Positions 12,942-22,760 of a DNA stretch of 64,000 bases are shown piece after piece (within the stretch, counting starts at the first letter, position 1; the number at the start of each line of letters is the position of its first letter). Position numbers and translations under genes: made by a program. The stretch covers positions 992,001-1,056,000 of the forward strand of contig AP025685.1 of assembly GCA_022846635.1 (NCBI GenBank), in the 5' to 3' direction. The notes under the pieces were generated by a model, which saw only the letters and a list, made by a program, of their open reading frames with translations, ran no database searches and was not told the origin of the DNA. The DNA comes from Salmonella enterica subsp. enterica serovar Choleraesuis (lineage in GTDB: Bacteria; Pseudomonadota; Gammaproteobacteria; Enterobacterales; Enterobacteriaceae).

Positions 12942-14243
12942 ATGACCGAAACAACACTAACATCCGAAGGGCAGGCAGCATCCGCGAATGAAACCAAACG
13001 CCGAGTTTGGGCTATTGTCGGGGCCTCATCGGGGAACCTGGTGGAGTGGTTCGACTTTTATGTCTATTCATTTTGCTCACTGTACTTTGCTCATATTTTC
13101 TTTCCGTCTGGAAATACCACCACGCAGTTGCTGCAAACTGCCGGAGTTTTTGCTGCTGGCTTCTTGATGCGGCCAATCGGCGGCTGGATGTTTGGCTATA
13201 TTGCTGACAAACATGGTCGTAAAACCTCAATGTTGATCTCAGTATGCATGATGTGTTTTGGTTCGCTGGTAATTGCCTGCCTGCCGGGTTATGCCGTGAT
13301 AGGAACCTGGGCTCCGGCTCTGCTGCTGTTAGCTCGTCTGTTCCAGGGGCTGTCGGTTGGGGGAGAATATGGGACTAGTGCTACTTATATGAGTGAGGTG
13401 GCAATTGAAGGACGTAAAGGGTTCTTTGCTTCATTCCAATATGTAACCCTGATTGGTGGTCAGCTGCTCGCATTACTGGTTGTGGTTATTCTGCAGCAGG
13501 TGCTGAGTGAAACCGATTTGCGTGCCTGGGGTTGGCGCATTCCATTTGCGCTGGGGGCAGTGCTGGCAGTGGTTGCTCTTTGGTTACGTCGTTCGCTGGA
13601 TGAGACCTCTAAAACCGAAACGCGTTCTTTGAAGGAGGCAGGATCTCTACGCGGTTTATGGCGTAATCGTCGGGCATTTGTGATGGTTCTTGGCTTTACA
13701 GCCGGAGGTTCACTGACCTTCTATACCTTCACGACTTACATGCAGAAATATCTGGTGAATACTGCGGGCATGACAGCAGGCACCGCCAGCCTGATTATGA
13801 CCGGTGCACTGTTTGTTTACATGATAGTTCAGCCGTTCTTCGGAGCCCTATCTGATAAAATTGGCCGCCGTAGCTCTATGTTGTGCTTTGGCGCGCTAAT
13901 GACGGTGGGAACTGTGCCTATTCTGACTGCTCTGCAAAACGTTAGCTCACCGCTTGCAGCGTTTGGCCTGGTGATGCTGGCGCTCTTGTCGGTAAGCTTC
14001 TATACCTCTATCAGTGGAATTTTGAAGGCCGAGATGTTCCCGCCGCAGGTTCGTGCTCTGGGCGTTGGTCTCTCTTATGCGGTAGCGAATGCTCTGTTTG
14101 GCGGATCAGCCGAGTATGTCGCGCTGTCGTTTAAGTCCTGGAATATGGAAAATGCATTCTTCTGGTATGTCACCGCAATGGCGGCTATTTCCTTACTGGT
14201 ATCGTTAATGCTTCATCGTAAAGGGCAGGGGATTAAACTCTAA
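12942..14243 (+). CDS. kgtP: Alpha-ketoglutarate:proton symporter
   Basis: A 433-residue inner-membrane transporter of the major facilitator superfamily with 12 predicted membrane helices. It imports 2-oxoglutarate with a proton. The sequence is nearly collinear with E. coli KgtP (432 aa), including [20 protein letters not shown], the loop 2-3 motif [13 protein letters not shown] and the [15 protein letters not shown] segment. GGAGAAAG precedes the start. Its 3' end overlaps that of convergent yfiM by 4 bp. Confidence 0.97.
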   Translation: MTETTLTSEGQAASANETKRRVWAIVGASSGNLVEWFDFYVYSFCSLYFAHIFFPSGNTTTQLLQTAGVFAAGFLMRPIGGWMFGYIADKHGRKTSMLISVCMMCFGSLVIACLPGYAVIGTWAPALLLLARLFQGLSVGGEYGTSATYMSEVAIEGRKGFFASFQYVTLIGGQLLALLVVVILQQVLSETDLRAWGWRIPFALGAVLAVVALWLRRSLDETSKTETRSLKEAGSLRGLWRNRRAFVMVLGFTAGGSLTFYTFTTYMQKYLVNTAGMTAGTASLIMTGALFVYMIVQPFFGALSDKIGRRSSMLCFGALMTVGTVPILTALQNVSSPLAAFGLVMLALLSVSFYTSISGILKAEMFPPQVRALGVGLSYAVANALFGGSAEYVALSFKSWNMENAFFWYVTAMAAISLLVSLMLHRKGQGIKL

Positions 14244-14563
14244 CGATCCGTGAGTTGCCATAATGTGTAGCCGGCGGATGCGCCGGCTACATCCCAGGCA
14301 AAGTCCTTCCAGCTCCATCCGGTACCGGCAGGTCTGCTATCCCAGCCCTCTTTTGCCGCCCCAAGCGATACAGAGAACATTAATCCAAAGGCTGCACTGC
14401 GATCGCGGCTTGCGCCCTGATGCCGGGCATATTCATTGCCAGCTGCGGATAGAACGGCAGATGCGATGAAATGTTCCGCTTTATCCCGTCCAGTCCATTG
14501 ATCCTGAGCCATATGGCTGCATCCGGCGAGAGGAAGGCAAAGAAGGATCGCGCATAAACGCAT
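14240..14563 (-). CDS. yfiM: Putative lipoprotein YfiM (DUF2279)
   Basis: A 107-residue small lipoprotein. The signal peptide [15 protein letters not shown] ends in lipobox LAGC, with lipidation at Cys15. The remainder has two weakly hydrophobic stretches and conserved GRDKAEHF and AKEGWDSR motifs. Function is unknown. It follows pssA on the same strand, but a terminator lies between and its AGGAG ribosome site begins right after the terminator T run, so it may be read only by leak-through or its own promoter. Confidence 0.88.
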   Translation of the reverse strand: MRLCAILLCLPLAGCSHMAQDQWTGRDKAEHFIASAVLSAAGNEYARHQGASRDRSAAFGLMFSVSLGAAKEGWDSRPAGTGWSWKDFAWDVAGASAGYTLWQLTDR

Positions 14564-14573
14564 ATTTGCTCCT

Positions 14574-14600
14574 AAAAAAGGCCCCGAAAAATCGAGGCCT
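14574..14600 (-). terminator. pssA terminator overlapping the yfiM leader
   Basis: On the minus strand AGGCCTCGA/TCGGGGCCT forms a 9-bp stem (one G-U pair) followed by TTTTTT, 6 nt after pssA. The yfiM Shine-Dalgarno sequence directly abuts the T tract. Confidence 0.85.
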
Positions 14601-14605
14601 GATGG

Positions 14606-15961
14606 TCAGAGAATACGGCTGATTAAACGGTCGATACGGATACGGCGCAGGCGGCGGATAAGCTTGCGAACTTTAACCGGATAATCTGCGATGCTTTGCA
14701 GGTCGCGGTAGTGCTTAACCACAGTAGTATGGGTGCGGATAAGCTCCAGCTCATGCTCACGTTTAGCCGCCAGTTGGTGCTGAGGATCGTGAATAAGGAT
14801 CGCGTTCTCTAGATCGAGACGCCAGGCGCGTGGGTTAAGGTTGTTACCGGTTAACAGCATCCACTCATCATCAACCCACATACCTTTCAGGTGATAGCTG
14901 TTATCACCCTCTTTCCACAGTCGGACGACCAGCTGGCCGCTATTTACGTAATACTGCAACCGGCTAAGAAAACGGCGAAGGTTAATCTCGTAAAGATAAG
15001 GCAGGGCGCCAATTATCTTGAACGGCTGATCTTCAGGGATATAGAAATCGTTAGCCGTTTTATCGCCAACAATAATCTCGACTTTCTTACCGTCGCGCAG
15101 CAACTGGATGATATTTCGCACCAGTATCGCCGGCAGGTTGAAGTAAGGCGTACAGATAGTCAGCGTATGCTCAGCGCATGGCATCAGGTGGTAGATGGTG
15201 GCATTAAGCAGACTGTTTTTACCAAGCCCCACCAGCGGGATTACGCTCAGCGACTCATCGTCTGCATCACCCTGATACTGATATCCGGCATCGCGCAATG
15301 CCTGGCGGTAAACCCGAATATCATTCTTAATTTCCGGGCTTTTCGGACGCTCAGGATTATCAAGACGGTGCGCTGCGCGGGCGTTAACCAAATTTTCCTG
15401 AACCCAGGAATACATGATATCGGCCAGACGGTTATTGCGAATCAGGTGATAGCGGTCGTAGCGGTACTTATCGTGCTGATGCAGGTAAACATCATTCAGG
15501 CTCGCGCCGCTGTAAAGCACGCTGTCATCAATAATGAAACCTTTAAAATGGAGAACACCCAGCGCTTCACGAGTGTTGATAGGAACGCCGTATACCGGGA
15601 TTTTGACATCAGGATGCTGCTCAGCCATCTGGCAGTACCAGTCGGCATTAGTCAGCGCCGTAGAGTCGCCGATACGACCACGCTGTGCACGATGCCAGTC
15701 CACCAGCACCGTTACCTCAAGTTCTGGACGTCGACGCTTCGCCTCATACAGTGCGGACAAAATACCTTGGCCGCCATCGTCCTGCTCCAGGTAGAGCGCA
15801 ACGATGCATATTCTGTGGGTGGCGTTTGCGATCCGTTCAAGCAACTGCAGGCGCAGATCGGCAGGGGCGTAAAAGAACTCGACATCATCAACGGACTGAG
15901 AAATCTTCGGTAACTGAGCAAGGTGCTGTTGATGCTTATTACGTTTGAATTTAGACAACAT
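14606..15961 (-). CDS. pssA: CDP-diacylglycerol-serine O-phosphatidyltransferase (phosphatidylserine synthase)
   Basis: A 451-residue, peripherally membrane-bound enzyme that joins L-serine to CDP-diacylglycerol, the first step to phosphatidylethanolamine. It belongs to the phospholipase D superfamily with two HKD-type motifs: HFKGFIIDD near residue 138 and HLKGMWVDD near 357. The basic C-terminus (RKLIRRLRRIRIDRLISRIL) probably binds anionic lipid or ribosomes. I use ATG at 15961 (MLSKFKRNKHQQ), as in E. coli, rather than the GTG one codon earlier. The 110-bp gap to patZ holds its promoter region, not further resolved. Confidence 0.97.
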   Translation of the reverse strand: MLSKFKRNKHQQHLAQLPKISQSVDDVEFFYAPADLRLQLLERIANATHRICIVALYLEQDDGGQGILSALYEAKRRRPELEVTVLVDWHRAQRGRIGDSTALTNADWYCQMAEQHPDVKIPVYGVPINTREALGVLHFKGFIIDDSVLYSGASLNDVYLHQHDKYRYDRYHLIRNNRLADIMYSWVQENLVNARAAHRLDNPERPKSPEIKNDIRVYRQALRDAGYQYQGDADDESLSVIPLVGLGKNSLLNATIYHLMPCAEHTLTICTPYFNLPAILVRNIIQLLRDGKKVEIIVGDKTANDFYIPEDQPFKIIGALPYLYEINLRRFLSRLQYYVNSGQLVVRLWKEGDNSYHLKGMWVDDEWMLLTGNNLNPRAWRLDLENAILIHDPQHQLAAKREHELELIRTHTTVVKHYRDLQSIADYPVKVRKLIRRLRRIRIDRLISRIL

Positions 15962-16075
15962 CACAGTGCGTATCTTCTCTATTCATTAGATGGTCTTCTG
16001 TAGTATCCAGACGACAGAAGCTGACGATAATAACATTACTGCCGGATATTGTGGTTAACATTTCCGGAACCTGGA

Positions 16076-18736
16076 TCAGGAATCCCCAATATTTCTGAGA
16101 GATAATGTCAGGCCGACAATGCCATCCTCCAGCTGAATATCAACGCCAAACCCCAGTTTTCGCGCCAGGGCTATCATTCCCTGGTTACCAGGCATAGTTA
16201 TCCCATTTAGCCGCTCTAAGCCGTGTTCACGGGTATAGGTTATGAGCTTAGCCAGTAAACGTCCGCCCATCCCCAGGCCTTTTAGGTCTGAGCGTACCAG
16301 GACGGCAAACTCCGCATCTTCATTATCGGCATCGGAAATAGCTCTTGTAACGCCGATAATTTCGTCCGCACCGTCTACCTTACGCACCGCGACAAATGCC
16401 ATTTCTCGATCGTAGTCAATCTGCGTCATGTTCGCGAAGTCTTCATGGGTGAATTCGTTGATCTCGCTAAAATAACGGTAATAAAGATCTTCTTTGGTGA
16501 CCTGAGCAACGAAACGCTGCATCGCAGGCTCATCTTCAGGAAGTATTGGCCGGAACAGACAGGTATCACCATTTTTCAGGGTGACCTGCTCTTCGAACTG
16601 ATGTGGATAAGGGCGGATAGCCAGTCGTTTATCCGCATCGCCCGTGAAATCCTGTAATTCCAGCGTGACATCAAGCAGGGTAAATTCATGGCCTGAAGCC
16701 AAAAGCGGATGAATATCAAGACGGTAGATCTGTGGGCAGTCTACGACCAGGTTAGAAACCTGTACCAGTAACTGGCTTAAACCGGGGATATCAAGTTCGC
16801 GCAGAGCGCTGCGGCCACGAATTTTGCGCTGCTTGATTGCTTGTAAGATAAGATAACGAGCCAGGTTCATATTCAGCGGTGGCAAGGCGACCGCAGCTTG
16901 CTCTGCGTTTTGCCACTCAATACCACCTTCTCCCAGCATGATAAGCGGACCAAAGACCGGGTCTTGCTCCACCACTACGCGCAGCTCTTGAGCACCGGCG
17001 CGGTTGGCCATGCTCTGCACTACAAGGCCGTGAATGCGCGCCTGCGGCCAGGCAAGCTTAACCCTATCAAGCATCGCGTTGGCGGCACGCTGCACCTCAT
17101 CTGCGGTGCGCAGATACAGCATGACTCCCTGAACCTCAGATTTATGGGGAATATCCGGTGAGCGTAGTTTTAAAGCAACGGGATAGCCAATTTCACTGGC
17201 TATTTGCACCGCTTCTGCGCTGTCTCCGGCAATCCAGGTGGGCAGAGTATTCAGGCCGTAAGCCTCCAGAATCGGCTGCACTTCATGGGTATCCAGTGAT
17301 GTGGCTCCCTCTGCCAATGCCTGGTGAATCAGACGGTGGGCATCTCCGGCATTGGCTGAGAGATTTTGCGGTAGTGCCGGGGTTTCTCTGAGTTGCTTCT
17401 GGTTACGTCGATACTCCACCATATGCATAAAGGCCGTTACCGTTCCTTCCGGGGTTCTATAGGTCGGAATACCAGCATCACTAAACAGCCTGCGGGCCTC
17501 CTGTGAGGAGAACTCCCCGCACCAGTTTGTGATTAACGATAGGTTTTTGCCACGCGGGTGGTGTTTTATCAGATCGATAAGGTCCAGGGCGCTTTCAGTG
17601 CCTGGGGCGACGGCACTGGGGGCGTGAATAACCATCAGGGCATCAATGTCTGTGCTATCAAGTAATACTCTGAGCGCATCCCGATAGCGTTTCGGGCTGG
17701 CATCATCCAGTAGATCTAACGGGTTGCCCGGCTCAGTACCTTCGGGAAGCACCTGGCGTAGTTTATCCAGAGTTTCAGGCGAGAGTATTGCGAGTTTCCC
17801 CTGGCGTCGGCCTAGCTCATCGAGCGCTAGGGCTGCGGGGGCCGCACCGTTGCTGACAATCATCAGACGCTCGCCGCGCAGCGGGCGCATATGGCTAAGC
17901 GTTTCTACAGCAGAAAACAGTTCATGGGTATCCTGGACGCGCAGTAAACCGGCGCGTTGAATAGCGGCATCCCATGCAGCATCCAGTCCCGGAGGTGCTT
18001 TTAGCAGAGCCTGAGCCCGCGGCCCACGGCCGCTCTTTATCACCAGTACCGGTTTTATGCGCGAGGCACTGCGCGCTGCGGAAACAAATCGCCGTGCGTC
18101 GCTCAGATGCTCCAGATAGAGCAGGATGGCACTGGTTTTACCATCACGGGAGAGGAAATCCAGCAATTCGTCGACATCAATGTCGAGCGCATCGCCGAGC
18201 GAGATAAAATATGAAAATCCCATTTCACGCTGCTGAGCCCAGTCCAAAATTGTGTTGGAGACCGCGGCAGATTGGGAAATAAATGCCAGCTTGCCTTTAG
18301 TAATCGGTACAGGAGAGAAGCTGGCATTTAGCCCCTGCCATGGGGCCAGTAATCCAAGGCTGTTAGGCCCAAGCAGACGCATTCGCCATTGACCGGCAAT
18401 CTCCAGCAGCTGTGGATGCAGATCGGCAGGGGAGGAGAGAATAATGCAGGTTTTGCACCCCTTTTCACCCAACTGCTTCAGTAGCTCAGGAACCCGGCGG
18501 GCATGGGTACATATAATGGCAAGATCCGGCACCAGCGGCAGGCTGGCCACATTGGGCCATGTCATTACGCCGCATACCGCCCGATGGTTAGGGGTAACGG
18601 GAAGAACCGGCCCGCTAAATCCCCCATCCAGTAAATTGCGCATTAGCAAATTTCCGGCGCGGCCGGGCGTGGGGGACGCTCCAATGACGGCGATGGATTG
18701 CGGGCGCAGCAAAGCTTCTAGTCCGCGTTGACTCAT
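16076..18736 (-). CDS. patZ: Protein lysine acetyltransferase (GNAT fused to acyl-CoA synthetase-like domain)
   Basis: An 886-residue YfiQ/Pat protein. An NDP-forming acyl-CoA synthetase-like, catalytically dead region (about 1-700, with CoA-binding SIAVIGASPTPGRAGN and an ATP-grasp-like middle) is followed by a C-terminal GNAT domain (about 725-880; motif VRSDLKGLGMGGRLL binds acetyl-CoA). In enterobacteria it acetylates acetyl-CoA synthetase and other enzymes and is cAMP-CRP induced. It lies 31 bp after tapT on the same strand, so co-transcription is likely. Confidence 0.95.
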   Translation of the reverse strand: MSQRGLEALLRPQSIAVIGASPTPGRAGNLLMRNLLDGGFSGPVLPVTPNHRAVCGVMTWPNVASLPLVPDLAIICTHARRVPELLKQLGEKGCKTCIILSSPADLHPQLLEIAGQWRMRLLGPNSLGLLAPWQGLNASFSPVPITKGKLAFISQSAAVSNTILDWAQQREMGFSYFISLGDALDIDVDELLDFLSRDGKTSAILLYLEHLSDARRFVSAARSASRIKPVLVIKSGRGPRAQALLKAPPGLDAAWDAAIQRAGLLRVQDTHELFSAVETLSHMRPLRGERLMIVSNGAAPAALALDELGRRQGKLAILSPETLDKLRQVLPEGTEPGNPLDLLDDASPKRYRDALRVLLDSTDIDALMVIHAPSAVAPGTESALDLIDLIKHHPRGKNLSLITNWCGEFSSQEARRLFSDAGIPTYRTPEGTVTAFMHMVEYRRNQKQLRETPALPQNLSANAGDAHRLIHQALAEGATSLDTHEVQPILEAYGLNTLPTWIAGDSAEAVQIASEIGYPVALKLRSPDIPHKSEVQGVMLYLRTADEVQRAANAMLDRVKLAWPQARIHGLVVQSMANRAGAQELRVVVEQDPVFGPLIMLGEGGIEWQNAEQAAVALPPLNMNLARYLILQAIKQRKIRGRSALRELDIPGLSQLLVQVSNLVVDCPQIYRLDIHPLLASGHEFTLLDVTLELQDFTGDADKRLAIRPYPHQFEEQVTLKNGDTCLFRPILPEDEPAMQRFVAQVTKEDLYYRYFSEINEFTHEDFANMTQIDYDREMAFVAVRKVDGADEIIGVTRAISDADNEDAEFAVLVRSDLKGLGMGGRLLAKLITYTREHGLERLNGITMPGNQGMIALARKLGFGVDIQLEDGIVGLTLSLRNIGDS

Positions 18737-18767
18737 GGCGCTCTCCTTGTGCAGATATCTCCTGAGT

Positions 18768-19469
18768 TTAAACGCTTTCCTCGTTAGCGGATGTGATTGT
18801 GGCCTGATGCTGTGGTTTTCCCGCCAGATAACGCTCGCGGAACAGCAAAAAATGGTCGTTTAATTCACTTGCTGCGGCCGTATCGCCTGCCAGCTCCAGT
18901 AAGGCGCTGGCGACTTCAACAGTGCAATATTGCCCGTCGCCGTGGGCTTCGCGCAGCCCATAAACCGAAGTGCGCGCGAGGTCGACTGAAATGACCGGAA
19001 AGTTATCCAGCCATGGGCTTTTGCGGAACATTTTACGTGCTTCAGTCCAGGTTCCATCAAGCATGATAAATAGCGGCGGTTTGCCAGATAAAGGCGGCTG
19101 TGTAACCACCGGACGATCTTCATCGGCGTAGCTGGCAGGAAAAACGATAAGCGGCTGCCATTGCGGATCTTGCACCAGAGCCAGAAGCTCGGCCGGAGGC
19201 TCAGTACGTGACCAGTTAAAAGCGAAGGTTTCCGGTAAAATATCGGCAATCAGGCGGCCGGTATTGCTCGGTTTCATTGGCTCGGTATCGTACATCACCA
19301 GGCAGAAGCGGCTGCGGGATACCTGTGGCTTGATGCTGGAGCACAGGCAATTTTTAAGCGGCAGCAAACAGCCCTGGCAGCGACGTACCCGGTTTCCGCG
19401 GGCCAGAAAAGGGCGGGTGGAGCGAGCCAGACGCTCGGTGCGCAGGCGTAAAACGGCGTTTTCGGTCAT
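18768..19469 (-). CDS. tapT: tRNA-uridine aminocarboxypropyltransferase (acp3U47)
   Basis: A 233-residue DTW-domain protein (YfiP) that adds the 3-amino-3-carboxypropyl group from SAM to U47 of several tRNAs. Visible are an N-terminal zinc-like cluster (CQGCLLPLKNCLC), the MYDTEPMKPSNTGRL segment and the DTW-type motif LDGTWTEARKM. I chose MTENAVLRLRTERLAR at 19469 by match to E. coli; longer in-frame extensions upstream lack family similarity. Confidence 0.93.
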   Translation of the reverse strand: MTENAVLRLRTERLARSTRPFLARGNRVRRCQGCLLPLKNCLCSSIKPQVSRSRFCLVMYDTEPMKPSNTGRLIADILPETFAFNWSRTEPPAELLALVQDPQWQPLIVFPASYADEDRPVVTQPPLSGKPPLFIMLDGTWTEARKMFRKSPWLDNFPVISVDLARTSVYGLREAHGDGQYCTVEVASALLELAGDTAAASELNDHFLLFRERYLAGKPQHQATITSANEESV

Positions 19470-19527
19470 GTTAACCAGAACAAAAACGCCATTTTCGCAA
19501 AGGGGAACTGCGGGGACAACTGTTGTC

Positions 19528-19947
19528 TTACAGCGTTTCGTTAAGCCACTGATTAAACTGTGCTTTAGGTAATGCACCGCCCAGCACGTCTACCTTCTGA
19601 CCATTTTTAAACACCATAATGGTTGGAATGCTGCGAATATTAAAGCGAGCCGCCAGCGCTTGCTGGGCTTCGGTATCTACTTTAATAAAGCGAGCGCTAT
19701 CGCTGCGTTCTTCTGCGACATCTTCAAAAATAGGCGCAAAGTTAACGCACGGGCCGCACCATGGCGCCCAAAAATCGACCACGACCGGCAGATCGTCTTT
19801 TAGCAGAGTATCGAAGGTTTGCTCGGTGGCATGGGTAACTTCGCCGTCAAACAGTGCGTTACCGCAGCGGCCGCATTTCGCGCCGTCGTGGGTATGCTCC
19901 TGAGGAATGCGGTTGATAGCCTGACAGCTGGCGCAAACGGTATTCAT
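19528..19947 (-). CDS. trxC: Thioredoxin 2
   Basis: A 139-residue cytoplasmic thiol-disulfide reductase. The N-terminal zinc-binding extension has CxxC pairs C5/C8 and C25/C28. The thioredoxin domain carries the active site WAPWCGPC (C64/C67). Length equals E. coli Trx2. E. coli trxC is induced by OxyR; I could not identify a convincing OxyR site in the divergent 198-bp gap to yfiF. Confidence 0.97.
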   Translation of the reverse strand: MNTVCASCQAINRIPQEHTHDGAKCGRCGNALFDGEVTHATEQTFDTLLKDDLPVVVDFWAPWCGPCVNFAPIFEDVAEERSDSARFIKVDTEAQQALAARFNIRSIPTIMVFKNGQKVDVLGGALPKAQFNQWLNETL

Positions 19948-20111
19948 AACTAACCTCAAACCTGATGAATGATATTCAGCCATAATTTTGGCTGCCTGTT
20001 GTTGCAGTATTCATCAGTCTGGCTGGGTAAACAAAGCGTTTTCCCCAATGGCGCCAATAGATATTTCTGATGAGGCGGAATGGCTGGCGCCAGCACCGTA
20101 CATCGGGTAAT

Positions 20112-20128
20112 CTGCGCGCTTCGCGCAG
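20112..20128 (+). other. Hairpin in the yfiF 5' leader
   Basis: CTGCGCG-CTT-CGCGCAG forms a 7-bp stem 18 nt before the yfiF start, just upstream of its GGAGAG site. It could modulate translation. There is no T tract, so it is not a terminator. Confidence 0.4.
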
Positions 20129-20145
20129 AGTTGGTGGAGAGAAGT

Positions 20146-21195
20146 ATGAACGACGAAATGAAAGGCAAAAGCGGCAAAGTTAAAGTCATGTATGTCCGTA
20201 GTGAGGACTCATCTGACAATAGCGGTGCCAATCCGCGTACCGGTAAAGGCGGTCGCCCGGCAGGCAAAGGTGCGGGTTCCCGCGATAACGATCGCCGCCG
20301 CACCCCGCGCGATGGCCGCGATGGTAATGCTTCACGCGAGCGTAAGCGCGACGCCTCGCCGTGGCGCACCGTTTCGCGACCTGCTGGCGAAGAACGCGAG
20401 CCTGCATCTGAAATCGGCGAGTTCGGTTCTAAAAATTTCGTCGATCCGGAAACTCTGCGCCGTCAGCGCGCTGAAGAGACCCGTATCTATGGTGAAAATG
20501 CCTGCCAGGCATTGTTCCACAGCCGCCCGGATAGCATTGTTCGTGCCTGGTTTGTACAGGAAGTCACACCACGCTTTAAAGAAGCGCTGCGCTGGATGGC
20601 TGCCAATCGCAAGGCTTATCATGTGGTGGACGCGGCTGAAGTGGCAAAAGCTTCCGGTACTGAGCACCACGGCGGCGTCTGTTTCATTATTAAAAAGCGT
20701 AGCGGGATTACCGTCACCCAGTGGCTGGCCGACGCCGAAGAGCGCGACTGTGTGCTGGCGCTGGAAAATGTTGGGAACCCGCATAACCTCGGGGCTATCG
20801 TGCGTAGCTGCGCTCACTTTGGCGTAAAAGGGGTTGTGGTGCAGGATGCGGCACTGCTGGAGTCTGGGGCCGCAGTGCGTACCGCAGAAGGCGGCGCTGA
20901 GCATGTAAAAGCGATTGGCACGGATGATTTTGCCGCCTCGCTGGAGCAGTTCCGTAAAGCGGGCTATCAGATTGTAACCACCTCTAGCCATCAGGGAACA
21001 CCGCTGTTTAGCGCCAAACTGCCGCAAAAAGTGGTACTGGTTATTGGCCAGGAGCGTGATGGTATCTCTGATACCACCTTTGCCAGCGGCGATCTGCGGG
21101 TTGCGATTGATGGTACGGGCCAGGTTGAAAGCCTGAACGTATCCGTTGCTACCGGTATTCTGTTGGCTGAATGGTGGCGTCAGAACCACAGCTAA
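20146..21195 (+). CDS. yfiF: Putative TrmH/SpoU-family RNA methyltransferase YfiF
   Basis: A 349-residue protein. A basic, disordered N-terminal 90 residues rich in Arg, Gly and Asp is followed by an SpoU substrate-binding domain and a SPOUT trefoil-knot domain. Signature motifs are [32 protein letters not shown] and [17 protein letters not shown]. The RNA target is unknown even in E. coli. The start [14 protein letters not shown] (GGAGAG 6 nt upstream) matches E. coli. Confidence 0.92.
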   Translation: MNDEMKGKSGKVKVMYVRSEDSSDNSGANPRTGKGGRPAGKGAGSRDNDRRRTPRDGRDGNASRERKRDASPWRTVSRPAGEEREPASEIGEFGSKNFVDPETLRRQRAEETRIYGENACQALFHSRPDSIVRAWFVQEVTPRFKEALRWMAANRKAYHVVDAAEVAKASGTEHHGGVCFIIKKRSGITVTQWLADAEERDCVLALENVGNPHNLGAIVRSCAHFGVKGVVVQDAALLESGAAVRTAEGGAEHVKAIGTDDFAASLEQFRKAGYQIVTTSSHQGTPLFSAKLPQKVVLVIGQERDGISDTTFASGDLRVAIDGTGQVESLNVSVATGILLAEWWRQNHS

Positions 21196-21216
21196 TTACT
21201 GGCAAATAGCCATGAT

Positions 21217-21241
21217 AAAGCCAGCATCTGCTGGCTTTTTT
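21217..21241 (+). terminator. yfiF intrinsic terminator
   Basis: The 10-bp stem AAAGCCAGCA/TGCTGGCTTT followed by a T run lies 21 bp after yfiF and just before the convergent end of ung. Confidence 0.9.
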
Positions 21242-21265
21242 AATGGGGCTGACCCGTCCTGAATG

Positions 21266-21946
21266 TCAGGCAGGGAGCTCAGGTTGCCAGTTAATCTGCG
21301 ACTCGCCGCGACTGTGCAGGTATTCATTCGCCTGGCGGAAATGTCCGCACCCTAAGAAGCCTCGATGGGCCGACAGCGGAGAGGGATGGGGGGCTGACAG
21401 CACGCAGTGGCGGTTGCGGTCGATAATACGTCCTTTCTTCTGCGCATGGGCTCCCCACAGCAAAAACACTACGCCTTCACGCTGCGCATTGATTGCCTCA
21501 ATGACCCTATCGGTAAAGGTTTCCCAACCGAGACTGGCGTGAGAGTGTGCCTTTCCCGCCTGAACGGTCAAAACCGTATTAAGTAGTAACACGCCCTGGC
21601 GTGCCCAGCTCTCGAGATAACCGTGACCTGGCCGCTGGAAATCAGGGTATTCACTCTGCAGCTCTTTATACATGTTCACCAGTGATGGTGGAGGAGCGAT
21701 ACCCGGTAATACTGAGAATGACAGGCCATGAGCCTGATTCGGGCCGTGATAGGGATCCTGACCCAAAATAACCACTTTGACATCACCCAGCTCGGTGAAG
21801 CGAAAGGCATTGAAAACATCCTGCTGGGCAGGATAGATAGTGATGCCTGAGGCCCGCTCGGCGGCAACTGTTTTTAGAGTCTCAATAAAATAGGGCTGCT
21901 GTTTTTCGTTAGCCAGCACATCGTGCCAGGTGAGTCCGGTGCTCAT
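21266..21946 (-). CDS. ung: Uracil-DNA glycosylase
   Basis: A 226-residue family-1 UDG that removes uracil from DNA to start base-excision repair. Motif [18 protein letters not shown] holds the water-activating Asp. The minor-groove loop motif [11 protein letters not shown] is intact. The N-terminus ([15 protein letters not shown]) is family-typical. It diverges from grcA. Confidence 0.97.
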   Translation of the reverse strand: MSTGLTWHDVLANEKQQPYFIETLKTVAAERASGITIYPAQQDVFNAFRFTELGDVKVVILGQDPYHGPNQAHGLSFSVLPGIAPPPSLVNMYKELQSEYPDFQRPGHGYLESWARQGVLLLNTVLTVQAGKAHSHASLGWETFTDRVIEAINAQREGVVFLLWGAHAQKKGRIIDRNRHCVLSAPHPSPLSAHRGFLGCGHFRQANEYLHSRGESQINWQPELPA

Positions 21947-22084
21947 ACTGCTCTCCTGCGTTTTACCAGGCGCCTAGCTTAATCGCTAATGGCAGGACAG
22001 CAAACCAGGTTGTGCCACAAAACCACGGCCTTAAAAAATAATTGAAAATATTTAAGTTTTTTTGTGGCGCCAGGGTGGGGTAAG

Positions 22085-22151
22085 TTGATGTAAAACAAAA
22101 AAATGAATTTACCATCAGTTTTGACCCTGGGATTTAATTGATTTAAATCAA
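22085..22151 (+). promoter_or_regulatory. Tandem FNR sites controlling grcA
   Basis: A perfect FNR box TTGATTTAAATCAA (22138-22151) and a weaker copy TTGATGTAAAACAA (22085-22098) have centres 53 bp apart. E. coli grcA (yfiD) has FNR at -40.5 and -93.5, the same 53-bp spacing. With the proximal site at -40.5 the start would be near 22185, about 75 bp before the coding start. This predicts anaerobic induction, with damping by the distal site. Confidence 0.85.
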
Positions 22152-22260
22152 TGAATGTCATTAGTTGCACTGGTAAAAAGAACAACAGAACAACAAAGGT
22201 TTTACCAATTAGCCAGTATGGTTAATGGTTCCCGAGATAAAGCCCTTCAGGAGGCAAATG

Positions 22261-22644
22261 ATGATTAAAGGTATTCAGATTACCAAAGCCGCTAATGACG
22301 CCCTGTTGAATTCTTTCTGGCTGCTGGATAGTGAAAAAGGCGAAGCGCGCTGCGTAGTTGCTAAAGGTGGTTTTGCAGAAAATGAAATCGTTCCAGTGAG
22401 CAAACTGGGTGAAATTGAATATCGTGAAATCCCGATGGAGATCCAACCAGAAGTTCGCGTTGAAGGTGGTCAGCATCTGAACGTTAACGTTCTGCGCCGT
22501 GAAACTCTGGAAGATGCAGTAAAACACCCGGAAAAATATCCACAGCTGACTATTCGTGTGTCTGGCTATGCGGTGCGTTTTAACTCGCTGACTCCAGAAC
22601 AGCAGCGTGATGTTATTGCCCGTACCTTTACCGAAAGCCTGTAA
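22261..22644 (+). CDS. grcA: Autonomous glycyl radical cofactor
   Basis: A 127-residue protein homologous to the C-terminus of pyruvate formate-lyase. It restores activity to PFL whose glycyl radical was destroyed by oxygen or acid. The radical site is G102 in [13 protein letters not shown] chose ATG at 22261 ([13 protein letters not shown]) because AGGAGG is 6 nt away and length matches E. coli; the ATG just before it is only 3 nt from the site. Confidence 0.97.
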   Translation: MIKGIQITKAANDALLNSFWLLDSEKGEARCVVAKGGFAENEIVPVSKLGEIEYREIPMEIQPEVRVEGGQHLNVNVLRRETLEDAVKHPEKYPQLTIRVSGYAVRFNSLTPEQQRDVIARTFTESL

Positions 22645-22658
22645 GGTTTCAGTGATAG

Positions 22659-22688
22659 AAAACCGCCGTCGCTACGGCGGTTTTTTTT
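22659..22688 (+). terminator. grcA intrinsic terminator
   Basis: AACCGCCGT/ACGGCGGTT stem followed by eight T, 18 bp after the stop. Confidence 0.92.
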
Positions 22689-22727
22689 GCCTGTCGTATA
22701 GCTTGCCGTTAGCAATCCTCAGGTAAT

Positions 22728-22755
22728 AAAAAAGCCGCCCGTGGGCGGCTTTTTT
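22728..22755 (-). terminator. srmB terminator (symmetric, may act both ways)
   Basis: AAAAAAGCCGCCC/GGGCGGCTTTTTT with a 2-nt separation gives U tracts on both strands. It lies 5 bp after srmB and backs up the grcA terminator in the other direction. Confidence 0.9.
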
Positions 22756-22760
22756 ATCAA

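Noticed and set aside
14891..15913. 340-codon plus-strand ORF opposite pssA
   Set aside because: It is the antisense shadow of pssA, which has clear family motifs.
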